A DNA stretch of 64,000 bases from Mucilaginibacter phyllosphaerae (lineage in GTDB: Bacteria; Bacteroidota; Bacteroidia; Sphingobacteriales; Sphingobacteriaceae). The notes under the pieces were generated by a model. That model made no database searches and was not told where the DNA came from. It saw only the letters and a program-made list of their open reading frames with translations. This document shows positions 44,371 through 52,429 of the stretch, in pieces. The DNA is taken from positions 62,001 to 126,000 of the forward strand of contig NZ_SNQG01000006.1 of assembly GCF_004378255.1 (NCBI RefSeq), written 5' to 3'. A program made the position numbers and the translations under genes. The first letter of the stretch is position 1, and every line of letters starts with the position of its first letter.

Positions 44371-45300
44371 ATGGATAGCAAACGTATAGCCGTAATGGAT
44401 TTGGGCACTAATACCTTTCATTTATTAATAGCCGAAGGTACTGCCGATGGGTTCAAAGCGGTCTTCCGCCAAACGGAAGCGGTAAAGCTCGGCGAGGGCG
44501 GCATCAACCGGGGTATTATACAACAAGAGCCTTTTAACCGCGGTATTACTGCCATGCAAGCCTTTAAAAAGCGTATAGATGAATATGGCGCTACCCAAGT
44601 TAAAGCGATTGCTACATCCGCCATACGCAGCGCAGCCAACGGGCCCGATTTTATTCAGCAGGTAAAAGAGCAGGCCGGCATCCGGATAGAATTAATAAAC
44701 GGCGCGCAGGAGGCAGCCTATATTTACAGCGGCATCAAAGCCAGCGGCGCGCTTGGCGATCAAAACTCGCTTGTGATAGACATTGGCGGCGGCAGCGTAG
44801 AATTTATCATCGGCAACAAAAACAAGGTGCTTTGGAAACAAAGTTTTGAGATAGGCGCTGCCCGGCTGATGGATAAATTCAACCAAACCGACCCGATACC
44901 GGTTACTTCCATTAAAGCACTTACCCACTATCTGAATGGCCAGTTGATAGATCTGTTTGCGGCAGCCATTCAATATAAACCGGTTAATATCATAGGCTCA
45001 TCGGGCGCCTTTGAAAGCTTTGCCGAGGTGATAGAGATCAAAAAAGGTAAAACCTTTGATATTAAACAAACCAAAGTTTACGAATTTGATACCGATGACC
45101 TGCTGGATCTGATCGAGTTGCTTATTAAATCCTCCCACTCGCTACGCGCCAGCATGAAGGGTATCATCCCCGTACGGGTAGATATGATTGTGGTAGCCAG
45201 CCTGCTCACCATTTACCTGATGCAAAAGCTGGGCATACCGGATGTAAGTATGGCTACCTATTCGTTAAAAGAAGGTGTGCTGGCAGATATGCTGGGTTAA
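44371..45300 (+). CDS. Ppx/GppA family phosphatase
   Basis: This is an exopolyphosphatase or guanosine pentaphosphatase of the ASKHA fold. The 309-residue protein contains only the N-terminal phosphatase domains (the E. coli enzymes are about 500). The two ATPase-like motifs are MDLGTNTFHLLIAEG near the N-terminus and LVIDIGGGSVEFIIG near residue 140. The adenosine-type motif is GSSGAFESF. Short forms of this kind are common in Bacteroidota. Polyphosphate versus ppGpp specificity cannot be decided. Confidence 0.88.
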   Translation: MDSKRIAVMDLGTNTFHLLIAEGTADGFKAVFRQTEAVKLGEGGINRGIIQQEPFNRGITAMQAFKKRIDEYGATQVKAIATSAIRSAANGPDFIQQVKEQAGIRIELINGAQEAAYIYSGIKASGALGDQNSLVIDIGGGSVEFIIGNKNKVLWKQSFEIGAARLMDKFNQTDPIPVTSIKALTHYLNGQLIDLFAAAIQYKPVNIIGSSGAFESFAEVIEIKKGKTFDIKQTKVYEFDTDDLLDLIELLIKSSHSLRASMKGIIPVRVDMIVVASLLTIYLMQKLGIPDVSMATYSLKEGVLADMLG

Positions 45301-45394
45301 AAATTGTTTTACTTACTGGCATGATAACTTTATTGATGCAAAATCAAATTTTAAGGCATCCTTTGTATATTGCCAGCTTATATTCATTTCATAC

Positions 45395-47362
45395 ATGAAA
45401 AAATTTATAGGCGCATCTTTATTGCTGCTCTCATCTGCTCTTGCAAACGCACAGAAAAACCCTAACGATACCATTACCACTAACTACCAGCCATCGGTAC
45501 TGTTCTCGCCCCTGCCCTATACCGAAAAGGGAAACGAGTTTCACTCGGCCAATGGTGAGCCGGGGCCAAAGTACTGGCAAAACCGTGCAGATTATAAGTT
45601 GGCCGTAACGCTGGATACCATTAGTAAAACTATAAGCGGTACTACCAACATCACTTATACCAACAACAGCCCCGATGCTTTACAATACCTTTGGCTGCAG
45701 CTGGACCAAAACACTTATAAAAAAGACGCCCGCTCTAATTTTGTAACCGGCTACCAGGCCACACAACATACCAGCGGTTACGAGATCGAATCGGTAGAGA
45801 TTATAAGCGGTAACAGCAGCGCAAAAGCCAATTACAAAATTACCGATACCCGCATGCAGGTGCGCCTGGCTAAGGCGCTGGGCAAGGGCACAATCAGCCT
45901 CCGCATCAAATATCATTATACCATACCGGGCAATTTTGGCGGCCGCACCGATTTTGTGGACACCAAAAACGGCAAAATTTACGAGGTTGCCCAGTTTTTC
46001 CCAAGGATGTGCGTTTATGACGATAGCCGCGGTTGGGCTACCGCGCCTTTTTTAGGGAGCGGCGAATTTTACTGTGAGTACGGTGATATCGACTATACCA
46101 TTAATGCCCCCTGGGATATGATCGTAGCCGGCCCCGGCGACCTGCTGAACCCAAAAGAAGTACTAACCGCTACACAAATTGCCCGCTTAAATGCCGCACG
46201 AAACAGTGATAAAACCGTTATGATCCGTACCGCTGCCGAGATCAACGATAAAACATCGCGCCCGGTAAATGCAGGCACCTTGACCTGGCATTATAAAATG
46301 TTAAACACCCGTGATGTGGCCTTTGGCGCTTCGCGGGCATACATCTGGGATGCTGCAAGGGTTAACCTGCCGGATGGTAAAAAATCATTGGCCATGTCGG
46401 TTTACCCGGTAGAGAGCCAGGGCAATGATGCCTGGGGCCGTGCTACCGAATACCTCAAAGCATCCATGGAATACTTTTCAGAAAAATGGTTTGTTTACCC
46501 CTGGCCAACCGCTATTAACGAGGCCGGCATTGCAGGTGGCATGGAATACCCCGGTATTGTGTTTGATGGCATTAATGATAAAGGTAAAGAGTTGTACTGG
46601 GTAACTGCACACGAGATAGGCCACAACTGGTTCCCGATGATCGTAGGCAGCGATGAACGCCGCTTTGCCTGGATGGACGAGGGCTTCAATACTTTTATTG
46701 ATATATACGCATCAGATGCTTTTAACAAAGGCGAATATGCACCCAAGCGTGATGGCGAATACGCGCCCGGCGGCGGCAACCCTGCCGACGAGATCATTGA
46801 ACATATCACCGACCCAAATTCGCCAAGCATCATGACCGCCCCCGATGCCATTCCTGAAAAATACCGCCACCCCCTAACCTATTTTAAACCGGCTTTTGGT
46901 ATGGTTTTACTGCGTGAGCAGATCCTTGGGAAAGACAGGTTTGATTATGCCTTTAAAAACTATATTGATAAGTGGGCTTACAAACACCCGCAACCCGATG
47001 ACTTTTTCCGGTCAATGGAAAACGGTGCAGGTGAAGACCTGAGTTGGTTTTGGAAAGGCTGGTTCTACAACAACTACAAACTGGATATAGCGCTGATAGA
47101 TACTAAATACGTAGATAAGAATCACACAAAAGGTGTAAAACTGACCATCGCAAATAGAGAGATGATGGCTATGCCTTTTACGGTAGAAGCAAAAATGAAG
47201 GATGGTACTAAACAACGCACCTATTTCCCGGTAGAAACCTGGTTACAAAATAAGGTTACTACTTACACCCTGCCAACTACCCGGGAAGTGGAAAGCATAA
47301 CGATTGACCCGGATAACGCGCTACCGGATGTAAACAGAAAGAATAATTCAAGGAAATTATAG
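45395..47362 (+). CDS. M1 family metallopeptidase, secreted
   Basis: This is an aminopeptidase N-like zinc peptidase of 655 residues from the ATG at 45395, which opens a signal peptide (MKKFIGASLLLLSSALANAQ); the frame open upstream overlaps ppx. The zinc site is HEIGHNW (H406, E407, H410) with the third ligand Glu429 in MDEGFNTF, correctly spaced. The exopeptidase motif GxMEN is altered to GGMEYP (near 46535), a variation also seen in other Bacteroidota homologues. It would be periplasmic. No partner gene is adjacent. Confidence 0.9.
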   Translation: MKKFIGASLLLLSSALANAQKNPNDTITTNYQPSVLFSPLPYTEKGNEFHSANGEPGPKYWQNRADYKLAVTLDTISKTISGTTNITYTNNSPDALQYLWLQLDQNTYKKDARSNFVTGYQATQHTSGYEIESVEIISGNSSAKANYKITDTRMQVRLAKALGKGTISLRIKYHYTIPGNFGGRTDFVDTKNGKIYEVAQFFPRMCVYDDSRGWATAPFLGSGEFYCEYGDIDYTINAPWDMIVAGPGDLLNPKEVLTATQIARLNAARNSDKTVMIRTAAEINDKTSRPVNAGTLTWHYKMLNTRDVAFGASRAYIWDAARVNLPDGKKSLAMSVYPVESQGNDAWGRATEYLKASMEYFSEKWFVYPWPTAINEAGIAGGMEYPGIVFDGINDKGKELYWVTAHEIGHNWFPMIVGSDERRFAWMDEGFNTFIDIYASDAFNKGEYAPKRDGEYAPGGGNPADEIIEHITDPNSPSIMTAPDAIPEKYRHPLTYFKPAFGMVLLREQILGKDRFDYAFKNYIDKWAYKHPQPDDFFRSMENGAGEDLSWFWKGWFYNNYKLDIALIDTKYVDKNHTKGVKLTIANREMMAMPFTVEAKMKDGTKQRTYFPVETWLQNKVTTYTLPTTREVESITIDPDNALPDVNRKNNSRKL

Positions 47363-47435
47363 AGACGCGATACTTCGCGCCTTTGCCAACCGGGCTGGAA
47401 TTGCATAAAGGAGACGCAAAGTATCGCGTCTCTAC
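47360..47435. repeat. GACGCG repeat, inverted pair (copy 2)
   Basis: TAGAGACGCGATACTTCGCG starts the left half and GAGACGCAAAGTATCGCGTC begins the right half. It starts at the last bases of the M1 peptidase stop codon and is followed directly by another repeat family. Confidence 0.85.
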
Positions 47436-47459
47436 GCCTATATTATGCATTTTACCACC

Positions 47460-47555
47460 ACGTCATTACGAGAAACGTAGTGACGTGGCAATCTTCGATT
47501 GAAAAGTCAGCGACAAGCATGTCGAAGATCGCGACGCTATCGCTCGCAATGACGT
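47460..47555. repeat. GTCATTGCGA-family MITE-like element (copy 2)
   Basis: ACGTCATTACGAG and CTCGCAATGACGT are near-perfect terminal inverted repeats about 70 nt apart, with GTGGCAATCTTCG and CGAAGATCGC nested inside. It lies 25 nt from the GACGCG element and the two together fill most of the convergent gap with maf. Confidence 0.85.
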
Positions 47556-47600
47556 GATTTTTTATTATTCTGAAAATTTAAAAATTCAGTTAATTCTGAT

Positions 47601-48170
47601 TCAGACCAACCTCTTCAACTGCTGATAAACTTTTTCGGTAGGCAGGCCTACTACATTGGTATAAGAACCGTTGATACGCTCTATGCCAATAAGCCCTATG
47701 CGTTGCTGAATGCCATAGGATCCGGCTTTATCCATCGGCTGGTATTCCTCTACATAGCTGCGGATCTCTTCATCCGTCAACTTGCGGAAAAACACTTCGC
47801 TCCTGTCGTAAAATTTATTGTACTCGCCTTTGTAAAGCAAACATACACCCGTATAAACCTCGTGTACCTTGCCGGATAAACGTTGCAGCATTTCTATGGC
47901 GTGTTCGGTAGATTCAGGCTTACCTAATATTAATCCGTCAATAGCTACAATAGTATCAGCGGTTAGCACAACTTCATCGGTAATATCCTCATCAAATGCT
48001 TCCGCTTTTTTTGCAGCGATATAAAGGGCAATTTCGGCAGGTGTTAACCCATCCGGATAAGATTCGTCCACCTCTTTTAACACCACACGGAAATCAATAT
48101 CCATCAGTTTTAAAAGTTCCTGTCTGCGCGGCGATTTTGATGCCAGAATGATTTGCGGGAAATTACTCAT
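47601..48170 (-). CDS. maf: Maf family nucleotide pyrophosphatase
   Basis: Maf proteins hydrolyse non-canonical nucleoside triphosphates such as dTTP/UTP or methylated forms. The ATG at 48170 (MSNFPQIILASKSPRRQELL) is preferred; the upstream ATG at 48188 lies in a CCATAGTCCATGG repeat. The protein has 189 residues with SKSPRRQELL near the start, VLTADTIVAIDG and a YGIQ/GLIGIERINGSYTNVVGLP C-terminal motif. It forms a group with kdsC on the same strand. Substrate class is not certain. Confidence 0.93.
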   Translation of the reverse strand: MSNFPQIILASKSPRRQELLKLMDIDFRVVLKEVDESYPDGLTPAEIALYIAAKKAEAFDEDITDEVVLTADTIVAIDGLILGKPESTEHAIEMLQRLSGKVHEVYTGVCLLYKGEYNKFYDRSEVFFRKLTDEEIRSYVEEYQPMDKAGSYGIQQRIGLIGIERINGSYTNVVGLPTEKVYQQLKRLV

Positions 48171-48173
48171 ATT

Positions 48174-48238
48174 TTGTCCATAGTCCATGGTAATAAATAT
48201 TTGCTATGGTCTATTAACTATCGACCATGGTCTAACAA
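48174..48238. repeat. CCATAGTCCATGG / CTATGGTCTATTAACTATCG repeat
   Basis: The gap between kdsC and maf contains CATAGTCCATGG and CCATGGTC words in opposite orientation around TATGGTCTATTAACTATCGA. Related sequences are at 30625-30699 and 54489-54596. Confidence 0.55.
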
Positions 48239-48239
48239 C

Positions 48240-48761
48240 CTACCAGCTATATGCCTCGGCGCTCATCCATTTGCCCTGCACCTTCATAACCTTTTCTATG
48301 ATGTCGCGGGCACAGCCTTTACCGCCTGCATAAGGCGATACATAAGCGCTGATGGTTTTAATTTCTTCAGCGGCATCTGCAGGGCAAACTGGCAAACCAA
48401 CCAATTTCATCACGGCCAGATCGGGGATATCATCAGCCATGTAAAGGATATTAGACGGGTTGATGCTTTTCTCCTCAATATAGATCTTAAATCTTTCAGA
48501 TTTGGTATGCGCACCCAGGTACACATCATTAATACCCAGGCTATTTAAACGGAATAATGCACTTTTAGACCGGCTGCCGGATATGGCCGCCACATTGTAA
48601 CCACATTTAACAGCCAGTTGCAGGGCATAACCATCTTTAATATTAAATGCGCGGCTTTGCACACCGGTTTCGGTCACAAATATCGACCCATCGGTCAACA
48701 CACCATCCACATCAAAAATAAACGTGGTAATATCTTTAAGCTTGGTTAAAAAGGATTCCAT
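48240..48761 (-). CDS. KdsC-like HAD phosphatase (3-deoxy-D-manno-octulosonate 8-phosphate phosphatase type)
   Basis: KdsC removes phosphate from KDO 8-phosphate in lipopolysaccharide synthesis. The 173-residue protein has the KdsC motif I FIFDVDGVLTDGSIF, motif II AAISGSRSK, and the C-terminal MADDIPDLAVMKLVGLPVCP segment with motif IV Asp residues. The C-terminal GGKGCARDIIE is also characteristic. It lies upstream of maf on the same strand. A role in another sugar pathway is possible, but KdsC is the best fit. Confidence 0.87.
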   Translation of the reverse strand: MESFLTKLKDITTFIFDVDGVLTDGSIFVTETGVQSRAFNIKDGYALQLAVKCGYNVAAISGSRSKSALFRLNSLGINDVYLGAHTKSERFKIYIEEKSINPSNILYMADDIPDLAVMKLVGLPVCPADAAEEIKTISAYVSPYAGGKGCARDIIEKVMKVQGKWMSAEAYSW

Positions 48762-48841
48762 GATTAGGGATTACACCGATTAATTTATGATTACACTGAT
48801 CGCAAAGCATCTGCACACCTAAAATTTGCACATCTGCACAT

Positions 48842-49084
48842 CTACTGATTATCTCTCCACTCGTACACCCAGGCAGTTTGTATTTGCTCCAAGTGCCCTT
48901 CGTTAGATTCCTCGCGCGTACCTTTAAAGTTGGGCAGGCTCAGTACCCAGTCCAGCAGTTCGGTAAAGCGGATGCGGTATATTTTTTGCTCGCCAAAATC
49001 ATCGCCAAACTTTTCGTAAAGGCTCATGGCTATATCTTCGTAATCGTTCCAGTGTATGGGTAGGGCGAATTTATCGTCGTTCAT
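48842..49084 (-). CDS. iscX: Fe-S assembly protein IscX
   Basis: IscX is a small acidic protein that modulates iron-sulfur cluster assembly with IscS. The 80-residue sequence has the family core HWNDYEDIAMSLYEKFGDDF, FTELLDWVLSLPNF and a C-terminal LEQIQTAWVYEWRD. It lies downstream of the 2Fe-2S ferredoxin gene on the same strand, as in proteobacterial isc operons. The 133-nt gap before it contains AT-rich repeat-like sequence but no clear promoter. Confidence 0.88.
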   Translation of the reverse strand: MNDDKFALPIHWNDYEDIAMSLYEKFGDDFGEQKIYRIRFTELLDWVLSLPNFKGTREESNEGHLEQIQTAWVYEWRDNQ

Positions 49085-49217
49085 TTTTTGGTTGTGAGTG
49101 ATGTATAATTATCAATTTCGTCGCGATTCAGGAATTAAAGAAACAAGACTTTCATCAGCTTCATTCTTAATTGTTTTATTTCCGGATCTTGATTCTAAAA
49201 ATCTTGACTCTTATATG

Positions 49218-49550
49218 TTAGTGGCCCATAAAGCCCGATTGGTCTGGCAGGGTAACTTCTATATCGCCATCAATAATAACACACTGGCAACCCAGGCGCG
49301 ATGTAATGCGTGGGTTAACAGCCCTGTCAATAAAGTCTTCTTCCTTGTCAGATATTTCCTGGATGTTATCCATACCCTTGTTAACATAAATATGGCAGGT
49401 ACTGCAACCGCATACACCACCACAGTTATGCTGTAGGTCAATGCCGTTTTCCAGGCAAACGTCTAATACAGATTCTCCTTCGGCAATAGCAAGTTCCACG
49501 CTTTCATGGTCCTTTTCCTCAAAGTTGATCTTTACTTTAAAAATATTCAT
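49218..49550 (-). CDS. fdx: 2Fe-2S ferredoxin, ISC type
   Basis: This adrenodoxin-like ferredoxin supplies electrons for iron-sulfur cluster assembly. The cluster motif C-x5-C-x2-C is seen in HNCGGVCGCSTC (C43, C49, C52), with the fourth Cys in RLGCQC near residue 88. The 110-residue length is typical. The nearby iscX supports an ISC role. A -7 element (TACTTTTG, 49563-49556) on the minus strand lies only 6 nt before the ATG, so the mRNA may start at the start codon. Confidence 0.92.
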   Translation of the reverse strand: MNIFKVKINFEEKDHESVELAIAEGESVLDVCLENGIDLQHNCGGVCGCSTCHIYVNKGMDNIQEISDKEEDFIDRAVNPRITSRLGCQCVIIDGDIEVTLPDQSGFMGH

Positions 49551-49569
49551 TTTGGCAAAAGTAACAAAA

Positions 49570-50352
49570 TTACTTATCCCCGTTATGCTTGATGTGGTTT
49601 TTGATAATATCCTGACTTAATAACGTATAAATATCTTGTAAATGGGGCTGTTGTTGAAGCATTTGCAAATGAGCCTGCATAGTTCGCTCATCGTTACGTA
49701 CGGCAGGGCCGGTTTGTACGGTGGCCGGCGAGTGTCCTTTTATTTTATCAGCCGTTTCGGCGATCAGCGGGCGCAGCATTTCAAAACTCATGTCGCTATC
49801 GGCCAAAAGCTGTTCGCCAATGCTGTATAAGTGGTTAGTGAAGTTACAGGCAAATACAGCAGCCAAATGCAATACTTTACGCTGTGCGGAGCTTACCTGG
49901 TAAACATGATTACTGATATCTCGTGCAAGGTTTTCTAAAACTTGGGTAATAGCCTCATTTGCACCTTCAATGCACATAGGCACATCTCTAAAATTAACTT
50001 CTTTTGTTTTGCTGAAGGTTTGCAGTGGATAAAACACGCCGGCATTCGGGATTGCATCTGATAGCTGCTGCAGGCTTACAGCGCCGGATGTGTGGGCCAC
50101 AGGGATATTAAAGGCGCATAAATGCGGTATAAATTTGGCAATGGCATCATCTTTTATAGCCAGTATAAATAAATCGGTACCGGGGCTTATCACAGCCGGA
50201 TCATCAACCGCTTCGGCACCAACATGGTAGGCTAACAAGGCGGCGCTTTGCATATTACGGCTGTAAACCTGTACAATACGGTGGCCTGCATTTTTAAATG
50301 CCGCCGACAGATGTGTGGCTACATTGCCCGAGCCGATAATAGATATGCGCAT
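49570..50352 (-). CDS. DUF2520 / Rossmann-like oxidoreductase-family protein
   Basis: This 260-residue protein has an N-terminal NAD(P)-binding motif, ISIIGSGNVATHLSAAF, similar to pyrroline-5-carboxylate reductase and F420-dependent oxidoreductases. A C-terminal helical DUF2520 domain (AQRKVLHLAAVFACNFTNHL region) follows. The ATG at 50352 is chosen because a -7 element TAAATTTG covers the earlier candidate at 50373. Homologues usually lie near kdsC and maf in Bacteroidota, as here. No reaction is known for the family. Confidence 0.85.
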   Translation of the reverse strand: MRISIIGSGNVATHLSAAFKNAGHRIVQVYSRNMQSAALLAYHVGAEAVDDPAVISPGTDLFILAIKDDAIAKFIPHLCAFNIPVAHTSGAVSLQQLSDAIPNAGVFYPLQTFSKTKEVNFRDVPMCIEGANEAITQVLENLARDISNHVYQVSSAQRKVLHLAAVFACNFTNHLYSIGEQLLADSDMSFEMLRPLIAETADKIKGHSPATVQTGPAVRNDERTMQAHLQMLQQQPHLQDIYTLLSQDIIKNHIKHNGDK

Positions 50353-50370
50353 ATGCTTAAACTTATTACG

Positions 50371-50378
50371 CAAATTTA
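50371..50378 (-). promoter_or_regulatory. -7 element of the DUF2520 gene
   Basis: TAAATTTG on the minus strand matches TAnnTTTG and lies 19 nt before the ATG at 50352. It overlaps the alternative start at 50373 and so argues against that start. Confidence 0.5.
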
Positions 50379-50507
50379 GGATTTAGAAGGTAACTATGCA
50401 GCTGTTTAAAACTATCTTATCAAATCCATAGAATAACTAACGCCCATTGGTAACATTTTTAAACAAATAATGTCTTATTCTAAACAAACACTAATCACAA
50501 AAACAAA

Positions 50508-50843
50508 ATGGATACTTCATTAATAACTACAGGTACCGGTTTAGATGGCTATAAAATTGTTAAACACTTAGGCGTGGTACGCGGTATTACCGTGCGCAGC
50601 CGTAGTGTGGTAGGCAACTTTGCCGGCGGGATACAATCATTGTTTGGCGGCAGGCTATCTGTTTATGTAGAACTTTGCGAGAATGCCCGTGAAGAGGCTT
50701 TCCACTTATTGATACAGCATGCACAAGCCATAGGCGCCAACGCCATCATCGGTATGCGCTATGATGCCAACGAAGTGATGCAGGGCATTACCGAGGTATT
50801 GGCCTACGGTACTGCTGTAGTGGTGGAGAAGGTGGCAGAATAA
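50508..50843 (+). CDS. YbjQ-family heavy-metal-binding protein
   Basis: This 111-residue protein belongs to the YbjQ/UPF0145 family, small proteins that form pentamers and have been annotated as heavy-metal-binding. Typical segments are LGVVRGITVRSRSVVGNFAG, AREEAFHLLIQHAQAIGANAI followed by GMRYD, and a C-terminal VLAYGTAVVVE. The length is normal. There is no obvious operon partner. The true function is unproven. Confidence 0.9.
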   Translation: MDTSLITTGTGLDGYKIVKHLGVVRGITVRSRSVVGNFAGGIQSLFGGRLSVYVELCENAREEAFHLLIQHAQAIGANAIIGMRYDANEVMQGITEVLAYGTAVVVEKVAE

Positions 50844-50853
50844 TATTTTTTAT

Positions 50854-50917
50854 TGTCCTGGTGAGCCTGTCGAATCATTAGCTGCTTTTGCTAAGTCTTC
50901 GACAGGCCCAGATGGAC
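50854..50917. repeat. CCTGGTGAGCCTGTCGAA inverted repeat
   Basis: GTCCTGGTGAGCCTGTCGAA and TTCGACAGGCCCAGATGGAC are near-complementary arms about 20 nt apart. It lies between ybjQ and the M20 peptidase gene and could double as a transcription terminator. It is the only copy in the window. Confidence 0.8.
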
Positions 50918-50934
50918 AAAACATAATAATCTTC

Positions 50935-50942
50935 TATCTTTG
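50935..50942 (+). promoter_or_regulatory. -7 element of the M20 dipeptidase gene
   Basis: TATCTTTG matches TAnnTTTG exactly, 20 nt before the ATG. No convincing -33 box is present; an upstream repeat occupies that region. Confidence 0.45.
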
Positions 50943-50961
50943 CTTTAAATTATAGCTTCCT

Positions 50962-52332
50962 ATGCAAGTAATAAAGCAATATATAGAAGAAAACAAGCAG
51001 CGCCTGCTCGACGAACTATTTGAGCTGCTGCGCTTCCCATCCGTTAGTGCCGACCCTAAATATGCACCTGATGTATTAAACGCTGCTGATTACGTAGCTA
51101 AAAAACTGACGGATGCCGGTGCCGATAAGGTAGAGGTTTGCCAAACAGCAGGCTACCCTATTGTTTACGGCGAAAAAATAATTGATGCCTCGCTGCCAAC
51201 CGTATTGGTTTACGGCCATTACGATGTGCAGCCGGCCGACCCTCTGGAGCTTTGGAAAACTCCGCCTTTTGAACCTACCATTCGCGAAGGCAAAATTTAC
51301 GCCCGCGGCGCCTGCGACGATAAAGGCCAGTTTTACATGCATATAAAAGCTTTTGAGCTGATGATGCAAACCGATGGCCTGCCCTGCAATATCAAATTTA
51401 TGATAGAGGGCGAGGAAGAAGTAGGCTCTAATAACCTAAGTATATTCGTTAAAGCAAATAAAGAGCGCTTAAAGGCTGATGTAGTATTGATATCTGATAC
51501 CTCGATGATCAGTATGGAACACCCTTCGCTGGAAACAGGTTTGCGTGGCCTGTCATACTTGGAGGTAGAGGTTACCGGCCCCAACCGCGATCTGCATTCG
51601 GGTGTTTATGGTGGTGCGGTGGCCAACCCGGCTACCATCCTGGCAAAAATGATCGCATCCCTGCATGACGAGGACAACCATATCACTATCCCCGGTTTTT
51701 ATGATGATGTTACCGAACTTACCCAGGCCGAAAAAGATACCTTAAATTCAGCACCTTATGATGAGGCCGAATATAAACAAGACCTGGATGTAGAAGAGCT
51801 TTGGGGCGAAAAAGGTTACAGCACCTTTGAGCGTACCGGCACCCGCCCTACTTTAGAAGTGAACGGCATTTGGGGTGGTTACATTGGCGAAGGTGCTAAA
51901 ACTGTGTTACCATCTAAGGCACACGCTAAAATTTCGATGCGATTAGTACCTAACCAAACATCAGCGCAAATAACCAAACTGTTTACAGATCATTTGCTGA
52001 AGATAGCACCTAAATACGTAAAGGTACAAGTTACCCCGCACCACGGCGGCGAACCGGTGGTTACCCCTACCGATAGCATTGCTTACCAGGCAGCCCAAAA
52101 GGCCATTGCCGAATCGTTTGGTAAACAGCCTATCCCGACACGTGGCGGCGGCAGCATACCTATTGTAGCCCTTTTTGAGGCAGAATTAGGCCTTAAAACG
52201 GTTTTAATGGGCTTTGGTTTAGATAGTGATGCCCTGCACTCACCAAACGAGAAATACGACATTTTTAATTATTACAAAGGGATAGAAACCATCCCATTGT
52301 TCCACAAATATTTTGCGGAATTGAGTAAGTAG
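50962..52332 (+). CDS. M20 family dipeptidase
   Basis: This is a zinc-dependent dipeptidase or aminoacylase of 456 residues, close to the carnosinase/PepV group. The metal-binding His and Asp are in LVYGHYDVQPAD, the bridging Asp in ARGACDDKGQ, and the catalytic Glu pair in IEGEEEVGSNN. A lid domain (about residues 190-310) is inserted as usual. No signal peptide is present. It is convergent with a dipeptide epimerase gene, with which it could share dipeptide metabolism. Confidence 0.92.
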   Translation: MQVIKQYIEENKQRLLDELFELLRFPSVSADPKYAPDVLNAADYVAKKLTDAGADKVEVCQTAGYPIVYGEKIIDASLPTVLVYGHYDVQPADPLELWKTPPFEPTIREGKIYARGACDDKGQFYMHIKAFELMMQTDGLPCNIKFMIEGEEEVGSNNLSIFVKANKERLKADVVLISDTSMISMEHPSLETGLRGLSYLEVEVTGPNRDLHSGVYGGAVANPATILAKMIASLHDEDNHITIPGFYDDVTELTQAEKDTLNSAPYDEAEYKQDLDVEELWGEKGYSTFERTGTRPTLEVNGIWGGYIGEGAKTVLPSKAHAKISMRLVPNQTSAQITKLFTDHLLKIAPKYVKVQVTPHHGGEPVVTPTDSIAYQAAQKAIAESFGKQPIPTRGGGSIPIVALFEAELGLKTVLMGFGLDSDALHSPNEKYDIFNYYKGIETIPLFHKYFAELSK

Positions 52333-52350
52333 GATCAAAGAATATTTACC

Positions 52351-52425
52351 GTAGAGGCGCGATACTTCGCGCCTCTTTTGTTTTCGGCATTTGCGTAATG
52401 GAGACGCAAAGTATTGCGTCTCTAC
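52351..52425. repeat. GACGCG repeat, inverted pair (copy 3)
   Basis: GTAGAGGCGCGATACTTCGC begins the left half and GAGACGCAAAGTATTGCGTC lies in the right half. It sits in the convergent gap between the M20 dipeptidase and the dipeptide epimerase genes. The middle resembles that of copy 1 (GCGTAATGGAGACGC in both). Confidence 0.85.
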
Positions 52426-52429
52426 AATA

